64,000 bases of DNA from CBDCZY01 sp965224745 (GCA_965224745.1 CBDCZY010000001.1:710543-774542); one strand, 5' to 3'; positions 45,498 to 54,841 are shown, counted from the stretch's first letter. Notes: generated by a model not told the origin, from the letters alone. Numbers and translations are program-made.

Positions 45498-47135
45498 TTA
45501 TTTTTTAATTTCTTGTAGGTACCGCTTATTAAAGTTTTCCCGGTCCTTTTTACGCTGTTCAGCTAACTCCTTGGGCATTTTACCGACAAACCAGGCATGC
45601 CCATCCAGGGTCATGATTTCATTATCAAGAAAATCTTTGATAATTTTAGCTTCTTTATGTTTACCAGCTTTTTCGGCTTTTTCGATGATTTCCTGAATAT
45701 TAGGATACCACTCCATATAGAAGCGATGGGCAACTTCATACATACCATGCCATTGCACATAGTCAGGAGCTTGCATGGATGCGCCATGGCGAGCACGTCT
45801 ACCTTCATGGTGCCACATGAAGTAATAACTCCATTCTACCTCTTCATCAAATGGCGTTTCCGTACGTAAACCTTCGGCAAGTAATAGTTTCATCATCTTG
45901 GTAGCAGGTATGGCGTACTTCTCATTATACATATTGACCACGCCATCAAATTGCAGGTAGAAACTATCAATCATCTTTTTACCGTGACAACTACTACAAA
46001 CGTCTTTCATATCTTTACGTCGTAATTCCCAAGGTTTAACTGTTAAACCTTTTTTCGCATCCCGAGCATCAATTTTTTCCGAAATAGGTGGACGTAAAGT
46101 CCAGGAAATCCGGTCGCCCACATCATGGGTAATCGGTAGGTTACGCGTTGCAGACATATGGCAGGTAGCACAGGTTGGCGCAGCATCATAATCTTCACCA
46201 GCGACCCACTTGGCAGAATCCAGATTCATTTTGTCGACATTAGCGTAAAAACCAATGCCATGTTTGGATTCATCATAAATTTCTTTTTGCGGATGATCGG
46301 GTCCTAAATGACATTTACCACAGTTTTCTGGACGTCTAGCCTGAGCTGCAGAAAATTGGTGTCGTTGATGACAAGCGCTACAAGCGCCTTTGGAACCGTC
46401 AGGATTAATGCGACCAATACCTGTATTTGGCCAGGTAGCAGGATCAAGTTCTCCATTGGGAAGTACTTTAACTTCGGTGCCGTGACACTGCCAGCAACCA
46501 GCAACTGCAACGGGTGATCTGCCCATGAAACTCATTTTTCCTTCAACAACTTCTGCTAAGGTGTTGTCTAATGAGCCAATGATTTCCGCCGCTTTAGCGT
46601 GATGACTTTTTTGAAATTGCTTGGCTTCGACATTGTGACATTCGCCACAATCTTTAGGGGAAACGATCACAGAAATAAAGAAATCCTTATGTCGGATTGC
46701 ATCAGCATCATTTTTATCTGCCTTATGGCATTCATAACAACCCACGTTAGCACCGAAATGTTTGGAGCGTCCCCATTGTTGGTAGATTCCGGGATGTTCA
46801 TTTTTATGACAGGAAGCACAGGTGGCGCTTTCTTTGCTCAGGTTTTTGAATGGCTTGAGCATTTTTGCTTTTTCTTTAGGCGTTACGTCTACCCATTTTT
46901 TTTCAACAGATTCGGTTTGGCGGTCTGAGGGTGTTTTAATCTTCGTGCTACCTTTTTTCAATCTGTATTCTTCGAGTGTTTCGCCCTCTCTTAATACGAC
47001 TGTATCGCCAGTTTCTGGATCTGTTACATTTCTCCAGATAGCAGCAGAGGCGTCCGGACTGTACATCTGATAACTTATCGTAAGTGCTACGACAAATAGC
47101 GATGTAACCCACACTGGGTAATGTTCGTTTTTCAT
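45498..47135 (-). CDS. haoA: Octaheme cytochrome c of the hydroxylamine oxidoreductase (HAO) family
   Basis: Periplasmic enzyme with eight CxxCH sites: CASCH, CYECH, CGECH, CWQCH, CSACH, CGKCH, CATCH and CSSCH. The C-terminal helical part contains MWHHEGRRARHGASMQAPDY followed by VQWHGMYEVAHRFYMEW, the HAO signature. An N-terminal signal or anchor covers about residues 9-32. HAO relatives either oxidise hydroxylamine (with a tyrosine-crosslinked P460 heme) or reduce nitrite or hydroxylamine. Tyr459 is a candidate for the crosslinking residue, but only an alignment can settle that. With narK, a nitrite channel and a quinol-linked cytochrome in one operon, nitrite or hydroxylamine reduction seems more likely than energy gain from hydroxylamine. 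Confidence 0.9.
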   Translation of the reverse strand: MKNEHYPVWVTSLFVVALTISYQMYSPDASAAIWRNVTDPETGDTVVLREGETLEEYRLKKGSTKIKTPSDRQTESVEKKWVDVTPKEKAKMLKPFKNLSKESATCASCHKNEHPGIYQQWGRSKHFGANVGCYECHKADKNDADAIRHKDFFISVIVSPKDCGECHNVEAKQFQKSHHAKAAEIIGSLDNTLAEVVEGKMSFMGRSPVAVAGCWQCHGTEVKVLPNGELDPATWPNTGIGRINPDGSKGACSACHQRHQFSAAQARRPENCGKCHLGPDHPQKEIYDESKHGIGFYANVDKMNLDSAKWVAGEDYDAAPTCATCHMSATRNLPITHDVGDRISWTLRPPISEKIDARDAKKGLTVKPWELRRKDMKDVCSSCHGKKMIDSFYLQFDGVVNMYNEKYAIPATKMMKLLLAEGLRTETPFDEEVEWSYYFMWHHEGRRARHGASMQAPDYVQWHGMYEVAHRFYMEWYPNIQEIIEKAEKAGKHKEAKIIKDFLDNEIMTLDGHAWFVGKMPKELAEQRKKDRENFNKRYLQEIKK

Positions 47136-47230
47136 TTATTATCCCTTCCCAAAAATAATTTGTGTATGTAGGTGACTTCTCGGAATAAATAATCCAAGAC
47201 TAGCTTGTACATTTATTTCGTGAAATCACC

Positions 47231-48442
47231 TTAGACTCTTGCCCTGGTTACTTCGCCAGCTCCCCAAGTAGTGCGCCAACGTGATTTTACTTTGTTGATT
47301 CCATAAAAACTTAGTAACGCCAAAATGGTAAATATGAAAAAACCGAAGCCAAAGCCATCAGTCATTTGTTTGGACTGTCCAAGAGACCATGCCAGTAAAA
47401 ATCCGCCTAATCCACCTGCAGCGCCAATTATTCCGGTGACAGCACCTACATTTATACGAAACCTGAGTGGAACTAATTGAAATACAGCGCCACTACTCAT
47501 CCCTAATGTGGCAGCTCCTAGCAGCAAAAACAGAATAGCTAACCAAATGGGGGGAGAAAAACTAACTAAGAACATACATACAGCAGTGGCTGCAAATGAT
47601 CGCTGCATGGTGCGAACACCGCCAAATTTATCAGACAACCATCCGCCTACAGGACGCAAGGCCGTTCCTGCCAGAATACTAACAGCCGTGTAATAACCTG
47701 CTAAAACTGGGTCAAGTGCGTATTGTTGATGGAAGTATAAGACCAAAACACTGGATAAAGCGATAATACCGCCAAAACTCAAGCTATAAAAAAGCATAAA
47801 CCACCAGACATCAATTTCTTTAAGTACTTTTAAATAATCAGAGAGAGGTTTTTTATCAGGCTGATAGTCATCGTCTTTAGCCTTGAGGTAAAAAAAAATG
47901 ACAGTGGCAATCAAAGGCAATGTAGCAAATCCAAATACTGCACGCCAACCAAAATTGTCTGCGAGCATCGGTGCCAGTGCTGCTGTGAAAACAGTGCCGC
48001 TACTGGCCGCGCCGGCGATACCCATAACCAGTCCTTGGTGTTCATCAGGAAAACACCGACTACAAAGAGGAAGAGCAACAGCCATGCTGGTTCCAGCTAA
48101 ACCTAGTGTAATTGCAACAATATAAATGCCGCTAAGGGAACTTACATTGCTAAGGAAAGCCACTAGTAAAACTAGGATAACAATAATCTGAGCGACAAAA
48201 CCGGTGTGTTTCGGCGCAAAGCGATCGACCAAAATCCCGACTGGGATGCGAAACAGAACGCCGGCCAGTAGAGGAACCGTAACCAACGTATACTGCTGGG
48301 CTTCAGTCAGATTTAACTCTTCGGCAATAAAAATGACCAACGGTCCCATCATTACCCAGACCATAAAGCTCATATCGGAATAAATGAAGGCGCTTAATAA
48401 CGTATTTTTATGGCCGCTTTGTAAAAGTTTTGAAATAGACAT
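47231..48442 (-). CDS. narK: NarK/NasA-type nitrate or nitrite transporter (short form)
   Basis: Major facilitator of 403 residues with about 12 membrane spans. It has the N-terminal MVWVMMGPLVIFIAEELNLTEAQ region, RIPVGILVDRFAPK after the second span, and PVGGWLSDKFGG plus the glycine-rich TGIIGAAGGLGGFLLAW segment in the second half. It is the first gene of the leftward transporter-octaheme-cytochrome b-channel operon, 95 bases before the octaheme gene. It is shorter and clearly different from the two NarK copies further right. A sigma-54 type promoter precedes it. Confidence 0.9.
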   Translation of the reverse strand: MSISKLLQSGHKNTLLSAFIYSDMSFMVWVMMGPLVIFIAEELNLTEAQQYTLVTVPLLAGVLFRIPVGILVDRFAPKHTGFVAQIIVILVLLVAFLSNVSSLSGIYIVAITLGLAGTSMAVALPLCSRCFPDEHQGLVMGIAGAASSGTVFTAALAPMLADNFGWRAVFGFATLPLIATVIFFYLKAKDDDYQPDKKPLSDYLKVLKEIDVWWFMLFYSLSFGGIIALSSVLVLYFHQQYALDPVLAGYYTAVSILAGTALRPVGGWLSDKFGGVRTMQRSFAATAVCMFLVSFSPPIWLAILFLLLGAATLGMSSGAVFQLVPLRFRINVGAVTGIIGAAGGLGGFLLAWSLGQSKQMTDGFGFGFFIFTILALLSFYGINKVKSRWRTTWGAGEVTRARV

Positions 48443-48789
48443 AGGGCAGTCTTACTAATAAGTATTCAATACATAGCAAATATTGTGCCCAAATACATAC
48501 TACTGACTGCATGCCAAGATAAACAACCGTACCTATGTGTTTTTTTTGCTCTAACATGTTAAAAAAGACTGTTTTTGAAAAGTGATTCGCTGATAGCTGC
48601 AGCTATTTTTGCATCAAAATAGTGCGCGGTCAGCCTTGTCATGACTCTTTATGGTGCACCTATTAATGAATGCCAAATGTATAATTTGCACCACTATAAT
48701 TTTGGTTTTGTAGCACGTTCATTATTTGCCGATAGAAAACCACAGATGTGGTGGGAACACAGTATATTATCCAAAAACAGGAAATTTGA
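48443..48789. other. 347-bp divergent regulatory region between narK and the PP2C-kinase gene
   Basis: No gene is supported. It holds a sigma-54 type element for the leftward narK (listed separately). Two NtrC-like half-sites follow, GGTGCACC at about 48653-48660 and TGCACCA at about 48689-48695. The rightward kinase promoter must also lie here, but I cannot point to it. Confidence 0.45.
48476..48490 (-). promoter_or_regulatory. Sigma-54 type (-24/-12) promoter for the narK-octaheme operon
   Basis: On the minus strand GGGCAC, 5 bases, TTGCT gives the invariant GG and GC with 10 bases between them. Only one base differs from the TGGCAC-N5-TTGCW consensus. The -12 GC is 34 bases before the narK start codon. 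NtrC-like half-sites lie upstream. Confidence 0.55.
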
Positions 48790-50439
48790 ATGACTGAACT
48801 CTTAGAAACACAATGTGGTTTTGCCAGTGATACAGGTAAACGAGAATCCAACGAAGATTTTGTTAGCTTTTACCAAGGTACTGACAATGAGCGTGCCATA
48901 TATGGCAGTGTAGCGGTCATCGCCGACGGGATTGGGGGAACAGGAGGAGGGCGTTACGCCTCTGAGCTGGCTGTGCGTGAATTTATTGATGCCTATTACG
49001 AGCAAAAGCAAACACTGGGCGTGAAGCATATGGCAGAGAAAGCGCTCACGCCGATTAATCGCTGGATCTACTCGCAATCCCAGCGTAATTCAGAATTTAA
49101 AGGTATGGGAACGACATTCAGCGCCTTGATTTTCCTGGGAAGACAAATACACACCGTTCATCTTGGAGATACCCGTATTTATCGCCTCAGAAATAATAGG
49201 CTGCAATACCTGACCAAGGATCATGTTCATCAACATCCAGATTTACAACATGTTCTGACCCGGGCATTGGGAATTGACGAGACCGTTCATATTGATTATT
49301 CGCAGCATAATTTGAATCTTCATGATCGGTTTTTATTGTGTTGTGATGGCGTGCATACGTCTTTATCCGAAAATAAAATTCAACAATTACTCTGTCAGAA
49401 CCAGTCCTCTCAAGACCATGCCCAGGCCATTGTGCAAGAAGCTTTGCAAGCAGGTAGCCAAGACAATGTCAGCGCTCTGGTTGTTGATGTACTTAAACTG
49501 GCACCTCCAGATAAGTCATTTCTGGAAACGGTAGTTGATGATTTACCGATGATGGCATTACCCAAAGTAAAAGAGCAGGTCGATGGCTTTCGTCTGAATA
49601 AAAAAATCTCTGATGGCCGCTATACTTGCCTGTTTCTAGCCAGTGATGAAAAAGAAAGTCACGGGGAAGTCGTCATGAAATTTCCTAAACCAGAAGCAAA
49701 TACTGAGGAGATCTACAGACAAGCTTTTATTCGTGAAAACTGGATCACTTCACACGTTCATAACCCGTGGATTGCTGAGCAAGTGGAGCTTGAAACGGGC
49801 CGGCAAAGTCGTTTGTACACAGTTATGCCGTATTATCAGGGTAAGACATTGGAACATTATTTATTGGAAAATGATATTTCGCTTGATATGGGAGTAGACG
49901 TTGGTTTGATGTTATGCAAAGCAGTCTATGCTCTGCATAAAGAAAAGGTTATACATCGGGATATCAAACCGGATAACGTTATTTTGCTCGAGGAGGGTGG
50001 TTTGAAACTGCTGGATCTTGGAGTAGCACGTTTACCAGGGTTAGATGATGAATTAGAAAGTACTGCACCGGGGACTCCCAGCTATATGTCACCAGAATTA
50101 TTCCGAGGTAGTCGAGGTAATGAACAATCTGATCTATATGCGCTAGGAGTAACTTTATATCGAATGTTCAGCAAGGGTAATTATCCCTATGGTGAAGTGG
50201 AACCTTTCACTAGTCCAAATTTTGATAGGCTAACACCTTTGAGCTTATACCGACCTGATTTGCCTTCGTGGTTGGATGTTTTATTGGCCCACGCAGTCAA
50301 TCCGGAAAAAGGATTTGTCACGGCAATGGATCTTGCCTTTGAACTGGAAAATGGCCTTGCTCGAGGAACAACAGTGCTGCCAATGAAAAACAGTCTTTCC
50401 AGTCGCGTAAAAAATACGCTTGGGGATTGGTTTAGCTAG
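48790..50439 (+). CDS. PP2C phosphatase-Ser/Thr kinase fusion protein, copy 1
   Basis: The N-terminal PP2C phosphatase (about residues 1-240) shows RESNEDF, VIADGIGG, GMGTTFSAL, HLGDTRIYRLR, CCDGVH and SQDNVSALV. The Hanks-type kinase (about 265-525) shows the ATP lysine in VVMKF, the catalytic loop HRDIKPDN and DLG in place of DFG. There is no membrane span. Similar fusions sit beside nirB and nitrate transporter genes in pseudomonads (the PA1782 neighbourhood), so a role in nitrate or nitrite metabolism control is likely. The target protein is unknown. It is divergent from the narK-octaheme operon. Confidence 0.92.
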   Translation: MTELLETQCGFASDTGKRESNEDFVSFYQGTDNERAIYGSVAVIADGIGGTGGGRYASELAVREFIDAYYEQKQTLGVKHMAEKALTPINRWIYSQSQRNSEFKGMGTTFSALIFLGRQIHTVHLGDTRIYRLRNNRLQYLTKDHVHQHPDLQHVLTRALGIDETVHIDYSQHNLNLHDRFLLCCDGVHTSLSENKIQQLLCQNQSSQDHAQAIVQEALQAGSQDNVSALVVDVLKLAPPDKSFLETVVDDLPMMALPKVKEQVDGFRLNKKISDGRYTCLFLASDEKESHGEVVMKFPKPEANTEEIYRQAFIRENWITSHVHNPWIAEQVELETGRQSRLYTVMPYYQGKTLEHYLLENDISLDMGVDVGLMLCKAVYALHKEKVIHRDIKPDNVILLEEGGLKLLDLGVARLPGLDDELESTAPGTPSYMSPELFRGSRGNEQSDLYALGVTLYRMFSKGNYPYGEVEPFTSPNFDRLTPLSLYRPDLPSWLDVLLAHAVNPEKGFVTAMDLAFELENGLARGTTVLPMKNSLSSRVKNTLGDWFS

Positions 50440-50488
50440 TGCTCTGACGATTTTTGGTTTGATAGATAAATATAGTTCCCACGGTCAT

Positions 50489-50798
50489 CGTCACTTTCAT
50501 TAAGTTAAGAACTTTTACAATATCCTGAATCCGTGACTTCACTACGGATAACAGGACGCAAGCTCTTGATTCCACAGCGATCAAAAAAATGCCCACTTAA
50601 CCAATGGGTGAAGCTAAGATTTTTTTGAAGCCACTGTGAAACCAATATCTTACGCCCTGTTATCCGCATTGAAGTCACGGATTCAGGAATATTTGTAGGC
50701 TGGATGAGGGATAGCGTAATCCACCACTTTCGAAAGGCTTGTCGGGTTACGCTGCCGCTCACCCAACCTACACATTTCTTAACTTAATGGTAGTGACG
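50489..50798. repeat. Composite palindromic repeat (MITE-like) with nested hairpins
   Basis: Outer inverted repeats CATTAAGTTAAGAA (50498-50511) and TTCTTAACTTAATG (50776-50789) are extended outward by CGTCACT/AGTGACG. Inside lies a long palindrome: 50523-50558 pairs with 50653-50688 at 33 of 36 positions, with weaker pairing further in. Next comes a third inverted repeat at 50694-50772 (TGTAGG...CCTACA), a type widely dispersed in gammaproteobacteria. It fills the gap between the kinase and phzF and contains no gene. Confidence 0.7.
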
Positions 50799-50819
50799 CA
50801 GAGCATGAGAACGATAAAA

Positions 50820-51740
50820 TTATAACTCCGGAATATCCATAACCCCTTCAACCGTCATTACAGCTTCCCCACCTATTCTTAGAGCGAATTCATCTGCACC
50901 TTTGTGATCCATTTCCAGATTAATCACACTGCGCCGGGTTTTTTCTTCTCCCCTTTCAGCAGCATAGACGTAAGTTCCCTTTTGCAAATGATCAAATGAA
51001 CAAAGGTAAGCGGCGAAAGCTGACAAAGCTGTGCCAACCGGTGGATCATCATGCAGCCCAATATTAGGCCCTACCAAACGAACCGAAAAATCAGAATCCG
51101 GATTCGGTGTTTTAGGAGAAAACAATAAGATCTCTTGGGCCGCTGTTTGAGGTGCGATGGACTGACTCCAGGCTGCATAATTAAATTTGGCCGATCTGAC
51201 TGTCTCATAATAGAAAAGCGGCACCACAAGGTATGGAAAACCACACGACACCAAGCGTGTTTGATATTTTTTTTGATCAATGTGGCTAGAGTCAAAACCA
51301 AGAAAACTAGCTATTTCCGCTTCCGTTGGCGTGTAGTAATCCACTGTTGATGAGACCTTTGTGGAAAACTGAACAAAACTCGGAGCATCTTCCCTCCAGC
51401 TAACACTGATATCCATAGCTCCTGAATTTTGAATAAATTCAAGTGATGAATAAGGCTCCTGCTTGTTAATCCGGCCAGTGCTGGCCAAAACATAAGCAGC
51501 TGCGACGACAGGATGTCCGGCATAATCCATTTCGCCAAGCGGAGAAAATATTTTCATTCTCCAGCTTGTATTGTTGCCATCTCCCTGAAATAAAAATACC
51601 GTTTCAGATAAATTCAACTCTCTGGCCACCAATGCCATTTGTTGATTGTTTAAACCGTTAGCATCTGGAAAAACTGCGACCTGAGCGCCGCTAAAAACCT
51701 GATGGGTAAAAATATCGGCCATATAGTATTTATATTTCAT
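50820..51740 (-). CDS. PhzF-family isomerase/epimerase
   Basis: Member of the PhzF/diaminopimelate-epimerase-like fold, which includes the phenazine enzyme PhzF and many proteins of unknown substrate. The N-terminus (MADIFTHQVFSGAQVAVFPDA), the conserved glutamate in LNLSETVFLF, the GEMDYAGHPVVAAAYVL motif and the late GTALSAFAAYL segment fit the family. Its start overlaps nirD by 11 bases, so it belongs to the nirB-nirD transcript. No other phenazine gene is present, and its role in that operon is unexplained. Confidence 0.88.
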   Translation of the reverse strand: MKYKYYMADIFTHQVFSGAQVAVFPDANGLNNQQMALVARELNLSETVFLFQGDGNNTSWRMKIFSPLGEMDYAGHPVVAAAYVLASTGRINKQEPYSSLEFIQNSGAMDISVSWREDAPSFVQFSTKVSSTVDYYTPTEAEIASFLGFDSSHIDQKKYQTRLVSCGFPYLVVPLFYYETVRSAKFNYAAWSQSIAPQTAAQEILLFSPKTPNPDSDFSVRLVGPNIGLHDDPPVGTALSAFAAYLCSFDHLQKGTYVYAAERGEEKTRRSVINLEMDHKGADEFALRIGGEAVMTVEGVMDIPEL

Positions 51741-52077
51741 TCGATGACACCTTAATGTTGATTTCTATTCGATCATTTTCAATACGAATGCCGTAGGTAT
51801 TGATTGTTACGCTTTGATCATCCAGACATACTCCTGTTTTTAAGCTGAAATGTTGTTTATGTAACGGTGATGCAACCATGGGTTCACCATTGATATCGCC
51901 GACTAAGCCACGCGATAAAACATTGGCCTTACCAAAAGGGTCATAATTATCGACAGCATAAAGTAGCTGCTGTTTTGGCAGGTAAAAAATTGCAACTTGT
52001 TTGTCCTCAACCAAGGCGCAAATACCTGAGTCCGGTTGTAAATCATCCTTACTACATATATCAATCCATAGACTCAC
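51730..52077 (-). CDS. nirD: Nitrite reductase small subunit NirD
   Basis: Rieske-fold small subunit of the NADH-dependent cytoplasmic nitrite reductase. It shows DLQPDSGICALVEDKQVAIFYLP, the YAVDNYDPFGKANVLSRGLVGDINGEP core and SPLHKQHFSLKTGVCLDD. The Rieske iron-sulfur ligands are absent, as usual for NirD. Length 115 residues. It shares one base with the nirB stop, so translation is coupled. Confidence 0.94.
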   Translation of the reverse strand: MSLWIDICSKDDLQPDSGICALVEDKQVAIFYLPKQQLLYAVDNYDPFGKANVLSRGLVGDINGEPMVASPLHKQHFSLKTGVCLDDQSVTINTYGIRIENDRIEINIKVSSNEI

Positions 52078-54614
52078 TACACTTCCTCCGCAATTTTAAT
52101 GTGTATACGTTCGTCTTCATTGGCTGGGCGAATTTGTCCGCGCTCTTCAACAAATACAATGCTGTCATCAGCTTTATCGCTGTTAACAAAATGACGGAAG
52201 CGTTTGAGCTTATCTTCACTTTCGATGGTGGTTTTCCATTCACATTGGTAAGTATCAATCACATGCTGCATCTGTGATTCAAATTCCTCGCAAGCACCTA
52301 ATTTATCGTCAATAACAACTGATTTTAGATAATCCAGGCCGCCCTCCATGTTCTCCATCCAGACCGAGGTACGTTGTAACTTGTCAGCTGTTCGCACATA
52401 AAAAATCAGTAGCCGATCAATATATTTAATCAGGGTTTCTTTATCCAGATCGGTGGCAAATAAATCAGCATGGCGCGGCTTCATGCCGCCATTGCCACAA
52501 ACATAGAGATTCCAGCCACTTTCGGTAGCAATAACGCCAATGTCTTTACCCTGGGCTTCAGCACATTCCCGGGTACAACCGGAAACGCCCATTTTGATCT
52601 TGTGTGGCGCGCGTAAGCCTTTGTAGCGATTTTCTAATTCAACCGCTAAGCCAATACTGTCATCAATACCAAACCGGCACCAAGTACTACCCACACAAGA
52701 TTTAACAGTTCGCAGAGATTTTCCATAAGCGTGACCGCTTTCATATCCAGCATCAATTAATTCTTGCCAGACCAGAGGTAACTGATCGACTCTTGCACCA
52801 AAGAAATCAATACGTTGACCACCGGTAATTTTGGTATAAAGATTGTATTTTTTAGCAACCTGCCCGGCTGCGATTAACATATCCGGTGTTAATTCACCGC
52901 CAGTAACCCGAGGCACTACCGAATAGGTGCCATCCTTCTGCATATTGGCAAGGAAAGTGTCATTGGTATCTTGTAGAGCAATATGCTGTTTATCGAGAAT
53001 ATGTTCATTCCAATAAGAAGCCAGAATAGAACCCACGGCTTGCCTACATATTTCACAACCGTTGCCTTTACCATGCTTCTCAATTAACGCATCGAAACTT
53101 TTAATCTCACCTATCATTACCAGATTGTAAAGATCTTGACGGGTATGCGGGAAATGTTCACAAATATCGGTGTTGACTTCAATACCTGCTTTTTCCAGCT
53201 CACAATCTAATACTGATTTTAATAAAGCGGAACATCCGCCACACCCAGTTGAGGCCTGAGTAGATTCTTTCAAGGTGGCTATTGTAGTGCAGCCATCTTC
53301 AATGGCTGTACAAACTTGACCTTTGGAAACATCGTAACAGGAGCAGATTTGCGCAGACATTGGCAAGGCATCCGGACCCAGTCCAACTGATTCATCCGAA
53401 CGATGCGGTAATATTAAAGAATCAGGATGTTCCGGAAGCTCGATACCGTTCAGGCAATATTGCAATAAAGTACCGTATCCTGCAGCATCACCCACTAGAA
53501 CAGCACCCAATAGAAATTTCCTATCTTCACTGACGACGATACGTTTATAAACTTCCGCTGCGCCATCTTGATAGGTGTATACCATAGCGCCTTGCGTTTT
53601 TGCGTGAGCATCACCGATACTAGCCACATCAACGCCCATCAGTTTTAGTTTGGTACTCATGTCAGCACCAGTAAAACTACCTTCCATACCTGTTAAATCA
53701 GCAACGACTGTTCTGGCCATGGTGTAGCCTGGCGCAACCAAACCAAAAATTCGTCCATCCCATAATGCGCATTCTCCTATCGCATAAATATTTGAATCTG
53801 AGGTTTTACATTGATTATCAATGACTATCCCGCCTCGAGGACCGACTTCCAAACCACTTTTCCGAGCAAGGTCATCACGAGGACGAATGCCGGCGGAGAA
53901 CAGGACTATATCTGTTTCAAGTTCCTCTCCGTCAGCAAAGGTCATTTTATGGAAACATTGATCTCCATCGCCAATATTTGAAGTATTCTTGCTGGTATGT
54001 ACAGTAACACCCAGATCTTCAATTTTTTTCTTCAACATCGCACCGCCGCCCTCATCCAGCTGAACAGCCATCAATCGCGGAGCAAATTCTACAACATGGG
54101 TTTCTAACCCTAAATCCTTCAGTGCTTTGGCTGCTTCAAGCCCTAGCAAACCACCACCAACCACAGTACCAATTGTAGATTTTTTAGCCGTTTCGGAAAT
54201 CGCTTCAAGATCTTCGATGGTACGATAAACCAGACATTGCTCCCGATCATGGCCAGGAACAGGAGGAACAAAAGGAAAGGACCCTGTGGCCAGCACCAGT
54301 TTGTCGTAGTTTATGGTGATGCCTTTTTCAGAAAACACTTGTCGGTTTTCTTTATCTATTTTAGTAGCCCTGTCACCTATATGAACTGTAATATTATGTT
54401 CAGCAAAAAAGTCATCAGCCACCAATGAAAGATCCTTTGCAGTCTTACCACTGAAATATTCTGTTAAATGAACCCGGTCATAAGCTGGCCTTGGTTCTTC
54501 ACAAAAAGTCACAATGTCATATTTGTTTGCTATTTCACTTTCGGTCAGGGACTCCAGAAAATTCTGTCCAACCATGCCGTTTCCTACGACCACCAGTGTT
54601 TGTTTTGTACTCAT
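52077..54614 (-). CDS. nirB: NADH-dependent nitrite reductase large subunit NirB
   Basis: Reduces nitrite to ammonium in the cytoplasm with NADH. Domains in order: FAD/NAD-binding oxidoreductase (VVVGNGMVGQNFLE, then GTVVGGGLLGLEAAKAL), and a [2Fe-2S] BFD-like region (CSCYDVSKGQVC, later TGCGGC). The siroheme/[4Fe-4S] domain follows, with CVGSTWCRFGI and SGCTRECAEAQGKDIGV. At 845 residues it is the normal length. With nirD it can serve assimilation or nitrite detoxification. A sigma-54 type promoter precedes it, favouring nitrogen assimilation. Confidence 0.97.
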   Translation of the reverse strand: MSTKQTLVVVGNGMVGQNFLESLTESEIANKYDIVTFCEEPRPAYDRVHLTEYFSGKTAKDLSLVADDFFAEHNITVHIGDRATKIDKENRQVFSEKGITINYDKLVLATGSFPFVPPVPGHDREQCLVYRTIEDLEAISETAKKSTIGTVVGGGLLGLEAAKALKDLGLETHVVEFAPRLMAVQLDEGGGAMLKKKIEDLGVTVHTSKNTSNIGDGDQCFHKMTFADGEELETDIVLFSAGIRPRDDLARKSGLEVGPRGGIVIDNQCKTSDSNIYAIGECALWDGRIFGLVAPGYTMARTVVADLTGMEGSFTGADMSTKLKLMGVDVASIGDAHAKTQGAMVYTYQDGAAEVYKRIVVSEDRKFLLGAVLVGDAAGYGTLLQYCLNGIELPEHPDSLILPHRSDESVGLGPDALPMSAQICSCYDVSKGQVCTAIEDGCTTIATLKESTQASTGCGGCSALLKSVLDCELEKAGIEVNTDICEHFPHTRQDLYNLVMIGEIKSFDALIEKHGKGNGCEICRQAVGSILASYWNEHILDKQHIALQDTNDTFLANMQKDGTYSVVPRVTGGELTPDMLIAAGQVAKKYNLYTKITGGQRIDFFGARVDQLPLVWQELIDAGYESGHAYGKSLRTVKSCVGSTWCRFGIDDSIGLAVELENRYKGLRAPHKIKMGVSGCTRECAEAQGKDIGVIATESGWNLYVCGNGGMKPRHADLFATDLDKETLIKYIDRLLIFYVRTADKLQRTSVWMENMEGGLDYLKSVVIDDKLGACEEFESQMQHVIDTYQCEWKTTIESEDKLKRFRHFVNSDKADDSIVFVEERGQIRPANEDERIHIKIAEEV

Positions 54615-54652
54615 TTTTTACCTTCGTATTTATCTATAAGTTGGAGCAGTTA

Positions 54653-54667
54653 GCATGTTTTATGCCA
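54653..54667 (-). promoter_or_regulatory. Sigma-54 type (-24/-12) promoter for nirB
   Basis: On the minus strand TGGCAT, AAAAC, ATGCT places GG and GC 10 bases apart, preceded by a further T (TTGGCAT). The -12 GC is 39 bases before the nirB ATG. It mirrors the element on the other strand upstream of narK. Confidence 0.55.
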
Positions 54668-54773
54668 ATACTTACAAGTTATTGATTGGTGTTGTTTAAA
54701 AGATGCGGGAAACCATACAATTAGAGCTGCTGATTAAAAATGGTGCGCTGTTGATTTGTTGTGAGCAATAAAG

Positions 54774-54793
54774 GTGCTGTAATTTTACAGTAC
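54774..54793. promoter_or_regulatory. Near-perfect 20-bp palindrome in the nirB/narK divergent region
   Basis: GTGCTGTAA and TTACAGTAC face each other across two bases, with one mismatch. It lies between the two putative sigma-54 promoters, about 60 bases upstream of the narK element and 110 from the nirB element. It does not match the NtrC dyad and I cannot name the regulator. Confidence 0.4.
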
Positions 54794-54841
54794 TTGAGGC
54801 CGAAATTGAAAAATACTATTTGAATCAAATGTATGTGCTGA

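Noticed and set aside
43622..46928. Several open frames antisense or out of frame to the multiheme genes
   Set aside because: They have no family features. The heme-protein frames fully explain the region.
48663..48851. Small minus-strand frame overlapping the start of the kinase gene
   Set aside because: No ribosome binding site and no recognisable protein. It covers the divergent promoter region.
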